Made by a program: the position numbers and the translations under genes | Shown: piece by piece, positions 17,052 to 25,457 of the stretch | Position numbering within the stretch: position 1 is the stretch's first letter | Layout: each line of letters begins with the position of its first letter | Assembly: GCF_007970185.1 (NCBI RefSeq) | Contig: NZ_CP042431.1 | Span: 1,364,001 to 1,428,000 of the forward strand | Direction: 5' to 3' | From: Pseudobacter ginsenosidimutans | GTDB taxonomy: Bacteria > Bacteroidota > Bacteroidia > Chitinophagales > Chitinophagaceae | Length of the DNA: 64,000 nucleotides | The notes under the pieces: generated by a model | The model's database searches: none | Told to the model about the DNA's origin: nothing | The model's input: the letters and a program-made list of their open reading frames with translations, nothing else

Positions 17052-18026
17052 TTACCAGCCGAGGAGGTAGGCGAATATTAATGGAGCTACGATGGTAGCA
17101 TCACTTTCAACAATGAATTTGGGCGTATGGATGTCCAGCTTACCCCAGGTGATCTTCTCGTTTGGCACAGCGCCTGAGTAAGATCCGTAAGAGGTGGTGG
17201 AATCGGAGATCTGGCAGAAATAGCTCCAGAACGGAACATCATGCCATTCGAGATCCTGGTACATCATGGGCACTACACAGATTGGGAAATCACCTGCAAT
17301 GCCGCCACCGATCTGGAAGAAGCCAACACCTTTGCCTCCGCTGTTTTGACGGTACCAATCGGCCAGCCAAACCATATACTCGATACCACTCTTCATGGTA
17401 GTGGCTTTCACTTCATTCTTGATCACATAAGACGCGAAGATATTGCCCATGGTGCTGTCTTCCCAACCCGGAACAATGATCGGCAGGTTCTTTTCAGCAG
17501 CGGCGATCATCCAGCTATCTTTCGGATCGATCTCATATCCTTCTTCCATCACTTTGCTCAGCAGGAGCTTGTACATGAATTCATGGGGGAAATATCTTTC
17601 ACCTGCAGCATCTGCATCTTTCCATATTTTGGCGATATGTTGCTGGATCTTGCGGAATGCTTCTTCTTCAGGGATACAGGTATCAGTAACGCGATTCAAT
17701 CCTTTTTCGAGGAGCTCGAACTCCTGCTCGGGAGTAAGATCACGGTAATTGGGAATGCGTTTGTAATGCGAGTGCGCCACGAGGTTCATGATATCCTCTT
17801 CGAGGTTGGCGCCTGTGCAACTAATGATCTGCACTTTATCCTGACGGATCATCTCGGCCAGTGAAACACCCAGCTCTGCTGTACTCATGGCGCCGGCGAG
17901 CGTCACCATCATTTTTCCTCCTTCCAGTAAATGGGTTTCATAACCTTTAGCAGCATCCACCAGCGCCGCCGCATTGAAGTGACGGTAATGATGCTGGATA
18001 AATTGTGAGATAGGTCCTTTACTCAT
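17052..18026 (-). CDS. Deoxyhypusine synthase-like protein
   Basis: A 324-residue protein of the deoxyhypusine synthase superfamily, which transfers an aminobutyl group from spermidine using NAD. It keeps the NAD- and spermidine-site features VTLAGAMSTAELGVSLAEMI, ISCTGANLEEDIMNLVAHSHY, GWEDSTMGNIFASYV and, near the C-terminus, NEKITWGKLDIH with the lysine (K296) equivalent to the intermediate-forming lysine of eukaryotic DHS. Bacteria lack eIF5A, so the acceptor is not hypusine on eIF5A; bacterial members are thought to act in polyamine metabolism, for example homospermidine formation (inference here). It has its own promoter element and terminator. Confidence 0.88.
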   Translation of the reverse strand: MSKGPISQFIQHHYRHFNAAALVDAAKGYETHLLEGGKMMVTLAGAMSTAELGVSLAEMIRQDKVQIISCTGANLEEDIMNLVAHSHYKRIPNYRDLTPEQEFELLEKGLNRVTDTCIPEEEAFRKIQQHIAKIWKDADAAGERYFPHEFMYKLLLSKVMEEGYEIDPKDSWMIAAAEKNLPIIVPGWEDSTMGNIFASYVIKNEVKATTMKSGIEYMVWLADWYRQNSGGKGVGFFQIGGGIAGDFPICVVPMMYQDLEWHDVPFWSYFCQISDSTTSYGSYSGAVPNEKITWGKLDIHTPKFIVESDATIVAPLIFAYLLGW

Positions 18027-18053
18027 GATCTATTATGATTGGTTTTATGGCGG

Positions 18054-18061
18054 CAAAGGTA
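18054..18061 (-). promoter_or_regulatory. -7 promoter element of the deoxyhypusine-synthase-like gene
   Basis: The minus strand reads TACCTTTG (exact TAnnTTTG) 28 bases before the ATG at 18026. Confidence 0.5.
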
Positions 18062-18095
18062 ACATAATTGGGAGAATGATGGCCGCCAAAACAAA

Positions 18096-18121
18096 AGTCC
18101 TCCCGCTGATGCGAAAGGACT
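18096..18121 (-). terminator. Terminator of the small secreted protein gene
   Basis: Inverted repeat AGTCCT/AGGACT (arms 18096-18101 and 18116-18121), followed on the minus strand by TTTGTTTT, 41 bases past the stop of the gene ending at 18162. Confidence 0.6.
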
Positions 18122-18161
18122 CATCTTTCCAACTAAAACCAACTAAAACTGAGTTGAGCGC

Positions 18162-18605
18162 TTAGGAGGCTTTTTGCTTCCTGAACGTTTGCCAGCCCTG
18201 CACGCCACTTGATTTCAGAATGATCGTCTGATCGGCACTCTGCAGGGTGATATAGTAATTTGTACTGTCGGCGGCGGAGATCTCAAACAAGTCTGTGATC
18301 CAGTATTCCTGGTAATTCCTCTTCAGGTCTGCCAGCAATGTGATTGGCAACTGACCAGACATAATATTCCTTGTTACTGCCACCAGGTTGCCCGTTTCCT
18401 GATAGTAAGCGAACAAAACCTGACCGTTCAAACGGAATGTAGCTTTCAGAACGGTTTTACCAACTTCCCAGTTTACATCCTGAGCATCTGCAAATTCTTT
18501 GTTGAAAGCGCGGAGAACATTTTCATTTACTTCTTCTCCGTTATGGGCAAAGCTGCTCAAAGCAACCATCATTGTGAATACGCCCATTAAGACTAACTTT
18601 TTCAT
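18162..18605 (-). CDS. Small secreted protein, PepSY-like (paralogue A)
   Basis: A 147-residue protein with a signal peptide (MKKLVLMGVFTMMVALSSFA, cleaved near residue 20). The mature part begins NENVLRAFNKEFADAQDVNWE and continues as alternating short strands (KATFRLNGQVLFAYYQETGNLVA). It is clearly related along its length to the protein at 22807-23247 (VLKSFNETFANAEEVKW). This layout resembles the PepSY-like periplasmic proteins common in Chitinophagaceae, for which no function is established. Transcribed alone, with its own terminator. Confidence 0.8.
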   Translation of the reverse strand: MKKLVLMGVFTMMVALSSFAHNGEEVNENVLRAFNKEFADAQDVNWEVGKTVLKATFRLNGQVLFAYYQETGNLVAVTRNIMSGQLPITLLADLKRNYQEYWITDLFEISAADSTNYYITLQSADQTIILKSSGVQGWQTFRKQKAS

Positions 18606-19005
18606 TGTTGAATGATTATATAGATTGATTGTACTGACTATGTTAATTACGTGGATACAGGACTATATTATAAGACGCAGGTTCGGATACTTTGTTACAG
18701 GATCGCTCAAAAATGCCCCGGGTAAATTGCTGCACTTGTCCGGATGAGCAACACAAAATTAATCCGTAAAATCAGTGCGCACAGCTAATATTGACCAATG
18801 GCAGATTGCCGCGCAAATACAACACTCATCCTACCACGAAATTGTTCCTTTCGAATTTAGAATCCTCCCAAACCAGCACCCACACTCATATTGCTCCGAT
18901 TCGCCAACTTTCTCCCAATGCGTAGTTAAGCCAACGTTAAATTGGAAGACAGTTACCGTTTATCATTTTGATGGCGCCTCATCGTTTTGGAAAGCCATTC
19001 AAAAA
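18606..19005. other. Divergent intergenic region
   Basis: About 400 bases between the small secreted protein gene and the AcpH-like gene. The plus frame of the latter stays open back to 18775, but without family similarity. A near-consensus -7 element (TCATTTTG, 18964-18971) is present; nothing else is recognised. Confidence 0.4.
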
Positions 19006-19614
19006 ATGGTAAATTGTTCTGTGAATTTTTTAGCCCACGCATACCTCTCGTTCGACCGGCCGGATATCCTCGCCGGCAATATGATCAGTGATTTTGTAAA
19101 AGGAAAAAAGAAGTTCGGCTATACCACCGGCATCCAAAAAGGCATTGCGCTTCACCGTGATATCGATGCTTTTACAGATGAGCATCCGGCTACCAGGGCA
19201 GGAGCCGATCTCTTCAGACCAGTCTACAGATTGTATGGTCCTGCTTTCATTGATGTAACCTTTGATCATTTTCTGGCCAATGATCCCGGCATCTTCACGG
19301 AAGAATCGCTTTTCGATTTTTCGCAGCAGGTCTACCAGACTCTGGAAAGGCAATACGCCATCTTTCCTGAAAAATTCCAGGGCATGTTCCCATATATGAA
19401 GTCCCAGAACTGGCTCTTCTTTTACAGGCAACGATCCGGCATCGCACGCAGTTTTGAAGGATTGGTGAGAAGATCGGCCTGGCTCACGGATTCCGGACCG
19501 GCATTCGAAATCTTCGAATCCCATTACACCCGGCTGCAAGATCTGTACAACCAGTTCTTCCCGGCCCTGAAAGCCTATGCTGCTGGAAGATTGCTGCAAC
19601 TGGACGGAGAATAA
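19006..19614 (+). CDS. AcpH-like (DUF479) phosphodiesterase-family protein
   Basis: A 202-residue protein of the acyl-carrier-protein phosphodiesterase (AcpH, DUF479) family, an HD-like helical fold that in E. coli removes the 4'-phosphopantetheine group from ACP. The family start NFLAHAYLSF is present, followed by GNMISDFVKGKK, GIALHRDIDAFTDEHP and FIDVTFDHFLANDP, whose His/Asp residues form the metal site. The frame is open to 18775, but family members begin at NFLAH, so the start is the ATG at 19006 or the GTG at 19021. Activity on ACP is not certain for Bacteroidota members. Confidence 0.87.
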   Translation: MVNCSVNFLAHAYLSFDRPDILAGNMISDFVKGKKKFGYTTGIQKGIALHRDIDAFTDEHPATRAGADLFRPVYRLYGPAFIDVTFDHFLANDPGIFTEESLFDFSQQVYQTLERQYAIFPEKFQGMFPYMKSQNWLFFYRQRSGIARSFEGLVRRSAWLTDSGPAFEIFESHYTRLQDLYNQFFPALKAYAAGRLLQLDGE

Positions 19615-19680
19615 AACTACCCAACCAAATTTCACCCGCCGCTCGTACTTTAGAGAAATAATTTTCCGCCTTTAAACTGT

Positions 19681-19688
19681 TATTTTTG
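19681..19688 (+). promoter_or_regulatory. -7 promoter element of the DUF2911-asnB operon
   Basis: TATTTTTG, an exact TAnnTTTG match 25 bases before the ATG at 19713. It rules out a TTG at 19686 as a start and makes the ATG at 19701 less likely. Confidence 0.5.
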
Positions 19689-19712
19689 CGATTCAAATCA
19701 ATGTTATCAGGT

Positions 19713-20273
19713 ATGAAGTACAGGATGATGATGTTTCTTTTGTGCGCTGGAATTGTAACCGCTTCCGCCCAAACCAGGCCCCCCGCTGTAGACAAGTCGC
19801 CCATGGACATGAGCTACTACCCATGTAATTATCCCGTTTTACGCATCCAGAATAAAGTTACCGAACCACTTTGCGCCCGCGTGGTGTACAGCAGGCCTCT
19901 GAAGAATGGACGCTCTGTTTTCGGAGAACTGGTGGAATATGGAAAGATCTGGAGGCTCGGCGCCAATGAAGCAACCGAAATTGAACTTTATAAAGATGCA
20001 ACGGTCAAAGGAAATAAATTGAAGAAAGGAAGGTATACCATGTATGCCATCCCCACTCAGGATAAATGGACCGTTATCTTCAACAGGGAAACCGACATCT
20101 GGGGCGCATTCCAGTACGATCAGGCAAAAGACGCACTGCGTGTGGACATTACCCCTGAAAAAACACAGGACCCTGCTGAAGCATTCACGATGGTTTTCGA
20201 AAAAGCCAATAGCGGCGCTAATCTCATCGTCATGTGGGATGCCGTGAAAGCTTCCATACCCTTTACATTTTAA
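19713..20273 (+). CDS. DUF2911 protein A (signal peptide)
   Basis: A 186-residue secreted protein from the ATG at 19713, with signal peptide MKYRMMMFLLCAGIVTASAQ. The mature protein is a DUF2911 domain: KSPMDMSYYPCNYP, ARVVYSRPLKNGRSVFGELVEYGKIWRLGANEATEIE, KGRYTMYAIP and a final MWDAVKASIPF. DUF2911 is a beta-rich Bacteroidota family of unknown function. Only one base separates it from a second DUF2911 gene, so the pair is a tandem duplication within one operon. Both genes and asnB share direction. Confidence 0.9.
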   Translation: MKYRMMMFLLCAGIVTASAQTRPPAVDKSPMDMSYYPCNYPVLRIQNKVTEPLCARVVYSRPLKNGRSVFGELVEYGKIWRLGANEATEIELYKDATVKGNKLKKGRYTMYAIPTQDKWTVIFNRETDIWGAFQYDQAKDALRVDITPEKTQDPAEAFTMVFEKANSGANLIVMWDAVKASIPFTF

Positions 20274-20274
20274 T

Positions 20275-20910
20275 ATGTTTGCAACCCGTTCTAATATCTT
20301 TTTCATTGCCCTGCTTGCCGGCAGCCTCCTTGGCGCTTGTGAAACCAAACAAAGCAAAGGAAGCAATACCGTTACCGTTAATCAGCACCCCGCAGGCAAT
20401 GCCGCCGACCGTCTTGCTCAGGCAGGACTGGACAAGAGCCCGATGGATATGGCCTATTTCCCGGTTGAATATCCCAAACTGAAAATGGCGCATCCCAACC
20501 TTGAGCCGCCCATCGCCAGGGTGATCTTCAGCAGGCCGCAAAAAGGCGGCCGCACCATCTTCGGAGAAGTGGTCAAGTATGGCAGCACCTGGAGAATGGG
20601 CGCCAATGAAGCCACTGAGCTCGAATTCTTCAGAGACGTTACAATCAACGGCAAAACCGTGCCCAAAGGCCGTTATGTACTCTATGCCATTCCCTGGGAA
20701 AATGAATGGACGATGATCCTCAACAATGACCTCTATACCTGGGGGCTTAAAATAGATTCCACCAAAGACGTTTTCAAATTCAATATTCCCATCGCCAGGA
20801 CCAACTTCCCTTTCGAAGTGTTCACCATGGAATTCATACCCGTGGAAAAAGGAATGCAACTGGTTATGGAATGGGATAGCGTAAGAGCAATACTGCCTAT
20901 TAAGTATTAA
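20275..20910 (+). CDS. DUF2911 protein B (lipoprotein)
   Basis: A 211-residue lipoprotein: the N-terminal MFATRSNIFFIALLAGSLLGAC has a lipobox (LLGAC) with the acylated Cys at residue 22. A linker of about 40 residues precedes a DUF2911 domain that aligns with its upstream neighbour (KSPMDMAYFPVEYP, FSRPQKGGRTIFGEVVKYG, TWRMGANEATELEFF, KGRYVLYAIP, EWDSVRAILPI). The duplicates therefore share a domain but go to different places: periplasm for A, membrane-anchored for B. The residue after the Cys is Glu, not an inner-membrane retention Asp, so outer-membrane sorting is likely (inference). Confidence 0.9.
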   Translation: MFATRSNIFFIALLAGSLLGACETKQSKGSNTVTVNQHPAGNAADRLAQAGLDKSPMDMAYFPVEYPKLKMAHPNLEPPIARVIFSRPQKGGRTIFGEVVKYGSTWRMGANEATELEFFRDVTINGKTVPKGRYVLYAIPWENEWTMILNNDLYTWGLKIDSTKDVFKFNIPIARTNFPFEVFTMEFIPVEKGMQLVMEWDSVRAILPIKY

Positions 20911-20922
20911 CTTGTTGCCATT

Positions 20923-22764
20923 ATGTGTGGCATCGCAGGCATCTTATCTTCCAATCCTTCGCTGGTAAGCCCCAACAGGCTTCAACTGATGAGCGCTGCC
21001 ATTGCGCACCGCGGACCTGATGACGCCGATATTCGGCTATATAATAACGGTAGTGCGGGACTGGCTCATCGCCGCCTGGCCATCATCGATCTCAGCCAGG
21101 CCGCCGCTCAGCCAATGGAATACCTCCAGCGATACCATATCGTGCACAACGGCGAGATCTACAATTACAGGGAACTCAAACAAACCCTTCAACAGAAAGG
21201 CTACCAGTTCTCTTCACATTCCGATACGGAAGTGATCCTCGCCGCATTCGATTGCTATGGCCACCAATGCCTGGAACAATTCGAAGGCATGTTTGCCTTT
21301 GCCATCTGGGATAGCAAAGAACAACAACTCTTCGCCGCCAGGGACCGCTTTGGAGAGAAGCCATTCTTTTATTACAAAGACGATGATCAATTTCTTTTCG
21401 CCAGTGAAATGAAAGCCCTCTGGGCCGCAGGCGTGGAAAAACAGGTGGACGAACAGATGCTGTACAACTACCTCACACTCGGATACATCCGGCATCCGGG
21501 CAATCCCGCCAGGAGCTTCTACAGGAATATTTCACAGCTGCCCGCAAGACACTACCTCGTATACGACCTGCCTTCACAATTACTTTCAATACATCATTAC
21601 TGGGATATCGATGCAAGGCAAACGGATCATTCCATTACCACTGAAAAAGCGATTGACCGTTTCCGTGAGTTGTTCACACAATCGGTCAGCAACAGGCTGA
21701 GAAGCGATGTAACTGTTGGCACTTCTCTCAGCGGCGGGCTGGACAGTTCCTCTGTACTGGCCACTGTTTGTGAGCTCACCAATTCACCCGTACATACTTT
21801 CTCCGCTATCTTTCCGGGATTTGCAAGGGACGAATCGAAACATATCAACACTGTAGTTCATCAGCTTGGAGTGGCATCACACGATGTTCAACCATCTGCT
21901 GCCAATATGCTGAATGATTTCGGGAAGGTCTGTTATCACCAGGAAACTCCTTTTCAATCTTCAGGCACCATCGCGCAGTTCAGGGTATTCCAGCTGGCGA
22001 AACAACATGGGGTTACTGTATTGCTGGATGGACAAGGTGCAGATGAAATTTTAGCCGGCTACCATAAATATTACCAGGGCTTCTGGCAGGAACTGGGAAG
22101 GAATAACCGTTCACTGCAGCAACAGGAAATGCAGGCTACAAAAGAACTGGGCATCGCAATTGGTTGGGGATGGAAAGAACAACTCGCAGGCAAATTCCCT
22201 TCTTTTGCTTCAGCCTTTCTCATGAGATCAAAAACGAGGAAGCAGCAACATCATCCTGACCTTGCGCCAAACTTTGTTGAAGCCTACGGTCAGTCACATT
22301 ATGCCCGCCCGCATATCGATTCATTGAATGGTATGCTGTACTATAACAGCTTTCTCAACGGACTGGAAGAACTGCTTCAATATGCAGACCGCAACTCTAT
22401 GGCGCATGGCTGTGAAGTAAGACTTCCTTTCCTCCATCATCAATTAGTGGAATTTATTTTCAGCCTGCCACCCACACTCAAGATAAGAAATGGCTTTACC
22501 AAGTGGATCCTCCGCCAGGCTATGCAATCCAAACTACCCGATTCGATCGTATGGAGAAAAGATAAGACCGGATTTGAAACGCCGCAACAAGAGTGGATGC
22601 AGTTACCCGATGTGCAGGATTTTGCGCAGGAGGCAAAGCGGACATTAGTGAACAAAGGCATTCTTCAGCCTGCTGTCTTACATAAAAAAATTCAGCCGCT
22701 GGAAATCCATGCGGCTGAAAATTTCGACTGGAGATATCTGGCGGCCGGTACGTTGTTAAGATAG
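20923..22764 (+). CDS. asnB: Asparagine synthase (glutamine-hydrolysing)
   Basis: A 613-residue two-domain enzyme that makes asparagine from aspartate, ATP and glutamine-derived ammonia. The N-terminal Ntn glutaminase domain (residues 2 to about 190) starts MCGIAGIL with the catalytic Cys2 and carries IAHRGPDDA and HNGEIYNYRELK; the synthetase domain has the PP-loop TSLSGGLDSSSVLA (about residues 266-279) and DGQGADEILAGYHKYY. The length is nearer to the AsnB type seen in polysaccharide or accessory clusters (600-640) than to housekeeping AsnB (about 555), so an amidotransferase with another acceptor is possible. It starts 12 bases after the DUF2911 lipoprotein gene. Confidence 0.92.
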   Translation: MCGIAGILSSNPSLVSPNRLQLMSAAIAHRGPDDADIRLYNNGSAGLAHRRLAIIDLSQAAAQPMEYLQRYHIVHNGEIYNYRELKQTLQQKGYQFSSHSDTEVILAAFDCYGHQCLEQFEGMFAFAIWDSKEQQLFAARDRFGEKPFFYYKDDDQFLFASEMKALWAAGVEKQVDEQMLYNYLTLGYIRHPGNPARSFYRNISQLPARHYLVYDLPSQLLSIHHYWDIDARQTDHSITTEKAIDRFRELFTQSVSNRLRSDVTVGTSLSGGLDSSSVLATVCELTNSPVHTFSAIFPGFARDESKHINTVVHQLGVASHDVQPSAANMLNDFGKVCYHQETPFQSSGTIAQFRVFQLAKQHGVTVLLDGQGADEILAGYHKYYQGFWQELGRNNRSLQQQEMQATKELGIAIGWGWKEQLAGKFPSFASAFLMRSKTRKQQHHPDLAPNFVEAYGQSHYARPHIDSLNGMLYYNSFLNGLEELLQYADRNSMAHGCEVRLPFLHHQLVEFIFSLPPTLKIRNGFTKWILRQAMQSKLPDSIVWRKDKTGFETPQQEWMQLPDVQDFAQEAKRTLVNKGILQPAVLHKKIQPLEIHAAENFDWRYLAAGTLLR

Positions 22765-22806
22765 ATAGACTTATTCGGCTGAGAGGTACGCACTGGCCAG
22801 GCCAGG

Positions 22807-23247
22807 TTATCCCTTTTTGTATCTCTCGTACACACTGGAGTTGCCTGAGTCGTCAACTTTAATGGTTGTCCACCATTTGGCGTCTTCCATTTTGATGTAG
22901 TAATACACTTCACCATTGGCGTTGATCTCGGTTACTCCAAACAATGTCTTTTTGGGATGTGCTTTCTTTACCTGATTGAGGATCCCGATCGGTAACAGGT
23001 TAGGCGTATAGTAACGGGTAGAGCCAAGCATATTCCCGTCTTTATCGTAATTCACTTTGGCGCGGATCTTACCACTCACAAAGCTTACGGTGTAATAATT
23101 TTCGTATTCCGCCCATTTCACCTCTTCGGCGTTGGCGAATGTTTCATTGAATGATTTCAGCACTTTCTCGTTCGGGTCTGGTGCTGTGAATGCAGAGGCT
23201 GCAACTGTGATCAGTGCACTGCACAGGATGAAGAAAACTTTTTTCAT
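22807..23247 (-). CDS. Small secreted protein, PepSY-like (paralogue B)
   Basis: A 146-residue protein with signal peptide MKKVFFILCSALITVAASAF (cleaved near residue 20). It aligns along its full length with the protein at 18162-18605: NEKVLKSFNETFANAEEVKWAE, then KIRAKVNYDKDGNMLGSTRYY, LLPIGILNQVKK and FGVTEI. The PepSY-like assignment is by pattern only and the function is unknown. It is convergent with asnB and divergent from the PLP enzyme gene. Confidence 0.8.
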   Translation of the reverse strand: MKKVFFILCSALITVAASAFTAPDPNEKVLKSFNETFANAEEVKWAEYENYYTVSFVSGKIRAKVNYDKDGNMLGSTRYYTPNLLPIGILNQVKKAHPKKTLFGVTEINANGEVYYYIKMEDAKWWTTIKVDDSGNSSVYERYKKG

Positions 23248-23535
23248 GGCTATACTTTTTTATGGGTGAACTATGTTGATCAGATTCACGACTCAAAAAT
23301 AATAGCATCTATAACCGAAGTCAAGCAAATTGGTACTGGCGGGAGCTACATGATAAGCAATACGAAGTATTTCGCAGATGTACGCAGTGTACGGTTTAGG
23401 ACGAGAGGCATCAAATGCAGACCCACACAGTGTTTGCAAAATGTTACAGGGTATCCGGGAAAGGCAGGTTAAGCTTCTGTTAAACTGGAAATCCGGCTTT
23501 TATTGTGCATCTTTGTAAACCAATTCTGAAAATCT

Positions 23536-24678
23536 ATGAAGCTCGCAACTAAATTCATTCATGCCGGAACTGAACCGGACCCGTCAACCGGCGCCATCAT
23601 GACGCCCATCTATCAGACCTCCACTTATGTTCAGGAAGCACCCGGCAAAAACAAGGGATATGAGTATGCACGCTCACAGAATCCCACCAGACATGCGCTG
23701 GAAGAAGCTCTGGCAGTGATCGAGAATGGAAAGCACGGACTGGCCTTCAGCAGCGGCGTAGCAGCTACCGATGCAGTATTGAAACTGCTGGTGCCCGGCG
23801 ACGAAGTGGTTGCAGGCAATGATATGTACGGTGGCACTTATCGCCTGTTCACGAAAATTTACGAGAAAGCTGGTATCAAATTCAGCTTCGTGGATATGAC
23901 AGACACCGCCAATATCAGCAAGGCCATCACTCCAAAAACAAAGCTGATCTGGGTTGAAACGCCTACCAATCCTTTGCTCAACGTTACAGATATCGCCGCA
24001 GTGGTGGCTATTGGCAAAGCAGCGAAAGCACTGGTTTGCGTAGACAATACGTTCGCTTCTCCCTATCTGCAGAACCCGCTGGATCTGGGTGCTGATATCG
24101 TGTTGCATTCCGCCACCAAGTATCTCGGCGGCCATAGCGATGTGATCCAGGGAGCACTGGTGATGAACGATGACTCCCTGCGCGAGCAACTCTACTTTAT
24201 CCAAAAGAGCTGCGGAGCTGTGCCAGGGCCGATGGATTGCTTCCTCGTGCTGCGTGGTATCAAAACCCTGCATGTTCGTATGCAGCGTCATTGCGAGAAT
24301 GGCATCAGGATTGCCAACTTCCTCCGCAATCATTCTAAAGTTGGAAAAGTGTACTGGTGCGGGTTTGAAGATCATCCCGGTTATGCTATCGCCTCCAAAC
24401 AGATGCGTGGCTTTGGCGGTATGATGAGCTTCACACTGAAAGACGACAGCGTAGCTACCGCTACCAAAGTGTTATCGTCTACCAAACTCTTTTCCCTGGC
24501 CGAAAGCCTCGGAGGCGTTGAATCACTCATCAATCACCCCGCATCCATGACGCACGCCAGCATTCCCCGCGAAGAGCGCGTGAAGAACGGCCTGTCTGAT
24601 TCTCTCATCAGGCTGAGCGTGGGCATCGAAGACGCGGATGATCTCATCGAAGACCTCCGCCAGGCAATTGAAGGATAA
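23536..24678 (+). CDS. Cystathionine gamma-synthase/lyase family PLP enzyme
   Basis: A 380-residue PLP-dependent enzyme of the Cys/Met metabolism family (trans-sulfuration). Motifs are complete: [72 protein letters not shown], and the PLP lysine in [12 protein letters not shown] (Lys195). The C-terminal [21 protein letters not shown] is conserved. Gamma-synthase (MetB) and gamma-lyase cannot be separated with confidence from sequence alone. A near-consensus -7 element (CATCTTTG, 23508-23515) lies 21 bases upstream. The next gene starts 3 bases after its stop. Confidence 0.94.
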   Translation: MKLATKFIHAGTEPDPSTGAIMTPIYQTSTYVQEAPGKNKGYEYARSQNPTRHALEEALAVIENGKHGLAFSSGVAATDAVLKLLVPGDEVVAGNDMYGGTYRLFTKIYEKAGIKFSFVDMTDTANISKAITPKTKLIWVETPTNPLLNVTDIAAVVAIGKAAKALVCVDNTFASPYLQNPLDLGADIVLHSATKYLGGHSDVIQGALVMNDDSLREQLYFIQKSCGAVPGPMDCFLVLRGIKTLHVRMQRHCENGIRIANFLRNHSKVGKVYWCGFEDHPGYAIASKQMRGFGGMMSFTLKDDSVATATKVLSSTKLFSLAESLGGVESLINHPASMTHASIPREERVKNGLSDSLIRLSVGIEDADDLIEDLRQAIEG

Positions 24679-24680
24679 AC

Positions 24681-25457
24681 ATGACATCCACCGAATCGCT
24701 TAAAGCTTTCCTGATAAAGAAAGCGGCTGAATACAATCAGCCTTCTTTCATTAAAGACGACCCGATCTCTATTCCTCACCTGTTCTCCAAACAGCAGGAC
24801 ATAGAGATCGCGGGATTCTTTGCTTCCATCTTTGCCTGGGGTAACCGTACCACTATCATCAAAAAAACCAGAGAGCTGATGGAACTGATGGACATGGCCC
24901 CTCACCAGTTCATCCTCGATAGCAGCCCGCAAAAATTACAGCAGCTCACTGCCTTCAAACACCGAACTTTCAACGCCACGGACCTGCTCTACTTCATAGA
25001 GTTCCTCCACCAGCATTATCATGCGCACAAAAGCCTGGAAGCCGCCTTCCTCAAAGGCATGAATAAGAAAGATGAAACGATCGAATTTGGCCTGAGAGGA
25101 TTCTATGATTATTTCTTTTCACTGGAAGATGTGCCTTACAGAACAAGGAAACATATCGCCACACCTGCAAGAGGCTCCACCTGCAAACGCCTCAGCATGT
25201 ACCTCCGCTGGATGGTGCGCAGAGATAACAAAGGCGTGGATTTCGGCATCTGGAAAAAGATCTCGCCTGCTCAGCTTATCTGCCCCATGGACCTCCATGT
25301 GGCGCGGGTGGCCAAAAAGTTCGATCTCCTGCAACGTACTCAAACAGACTGGCTCGCTGCACTTGAGCTCACAAAATGGTTACGCCAGCTCGATCCCGAA
25401 GATCCTGCCCGCTTTGATTTCGCTTTATTCGGACTTGGTGTGATGGAGAAATTCTGA
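24681..25457 (+). CDS. TIGR02757 (DUF2400) family protein
   Basis: A 258-residue helical protein of the TIGR02757 family of unknown function. Typical segments are visible: LKAFLIKKAAEYNQPSFI, PHLFSKQQDIEIAGFFASIFAWGNRTTIIKK, GSTCKRLSMYLRWMVRRDNKGVDFGIW and DLHVARVAKKF. The fold resembles HhH DNA glycosylases in other work on the family, but no catalytic role is established. It is translationally close to the PLP enzyme (3-base gap). Its stop TGA directly abuts the stop of the convergent barrel gene, giving TGATCA at 25455-25460. Confidence 0.9.
   Translation: MTSTESLKAFLIKKAAEYNQPSFIKDDPISIPHLFSKQQDIEIAGFFASIFAWGNRTTIIKKTRELMELMDMAPHQFILDSSPQKLQQLTAFKHRTFNATDLLYFIEFLHQHYHAHKSLEAAFLKGMNKKDETIEFGLRGFYDYFFSLEDVPYRTRKHIATPARGSTCKRLSMYLRWMVRRDNKGVDFGIWKKISPAQLICPMDLHVARVAKKFDLLQRTQTDWLAALELTKWLRQLDPEDPARFDFALFGLGVMEKF

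Noticed and set aside
23248-23535. SAM-type riboswitch before the PLP enzyme of sulfur metabolism
   Set aside because: The spacer has no recognisable conserved riboswitch core, only a near-consensus promoter box close to the start.
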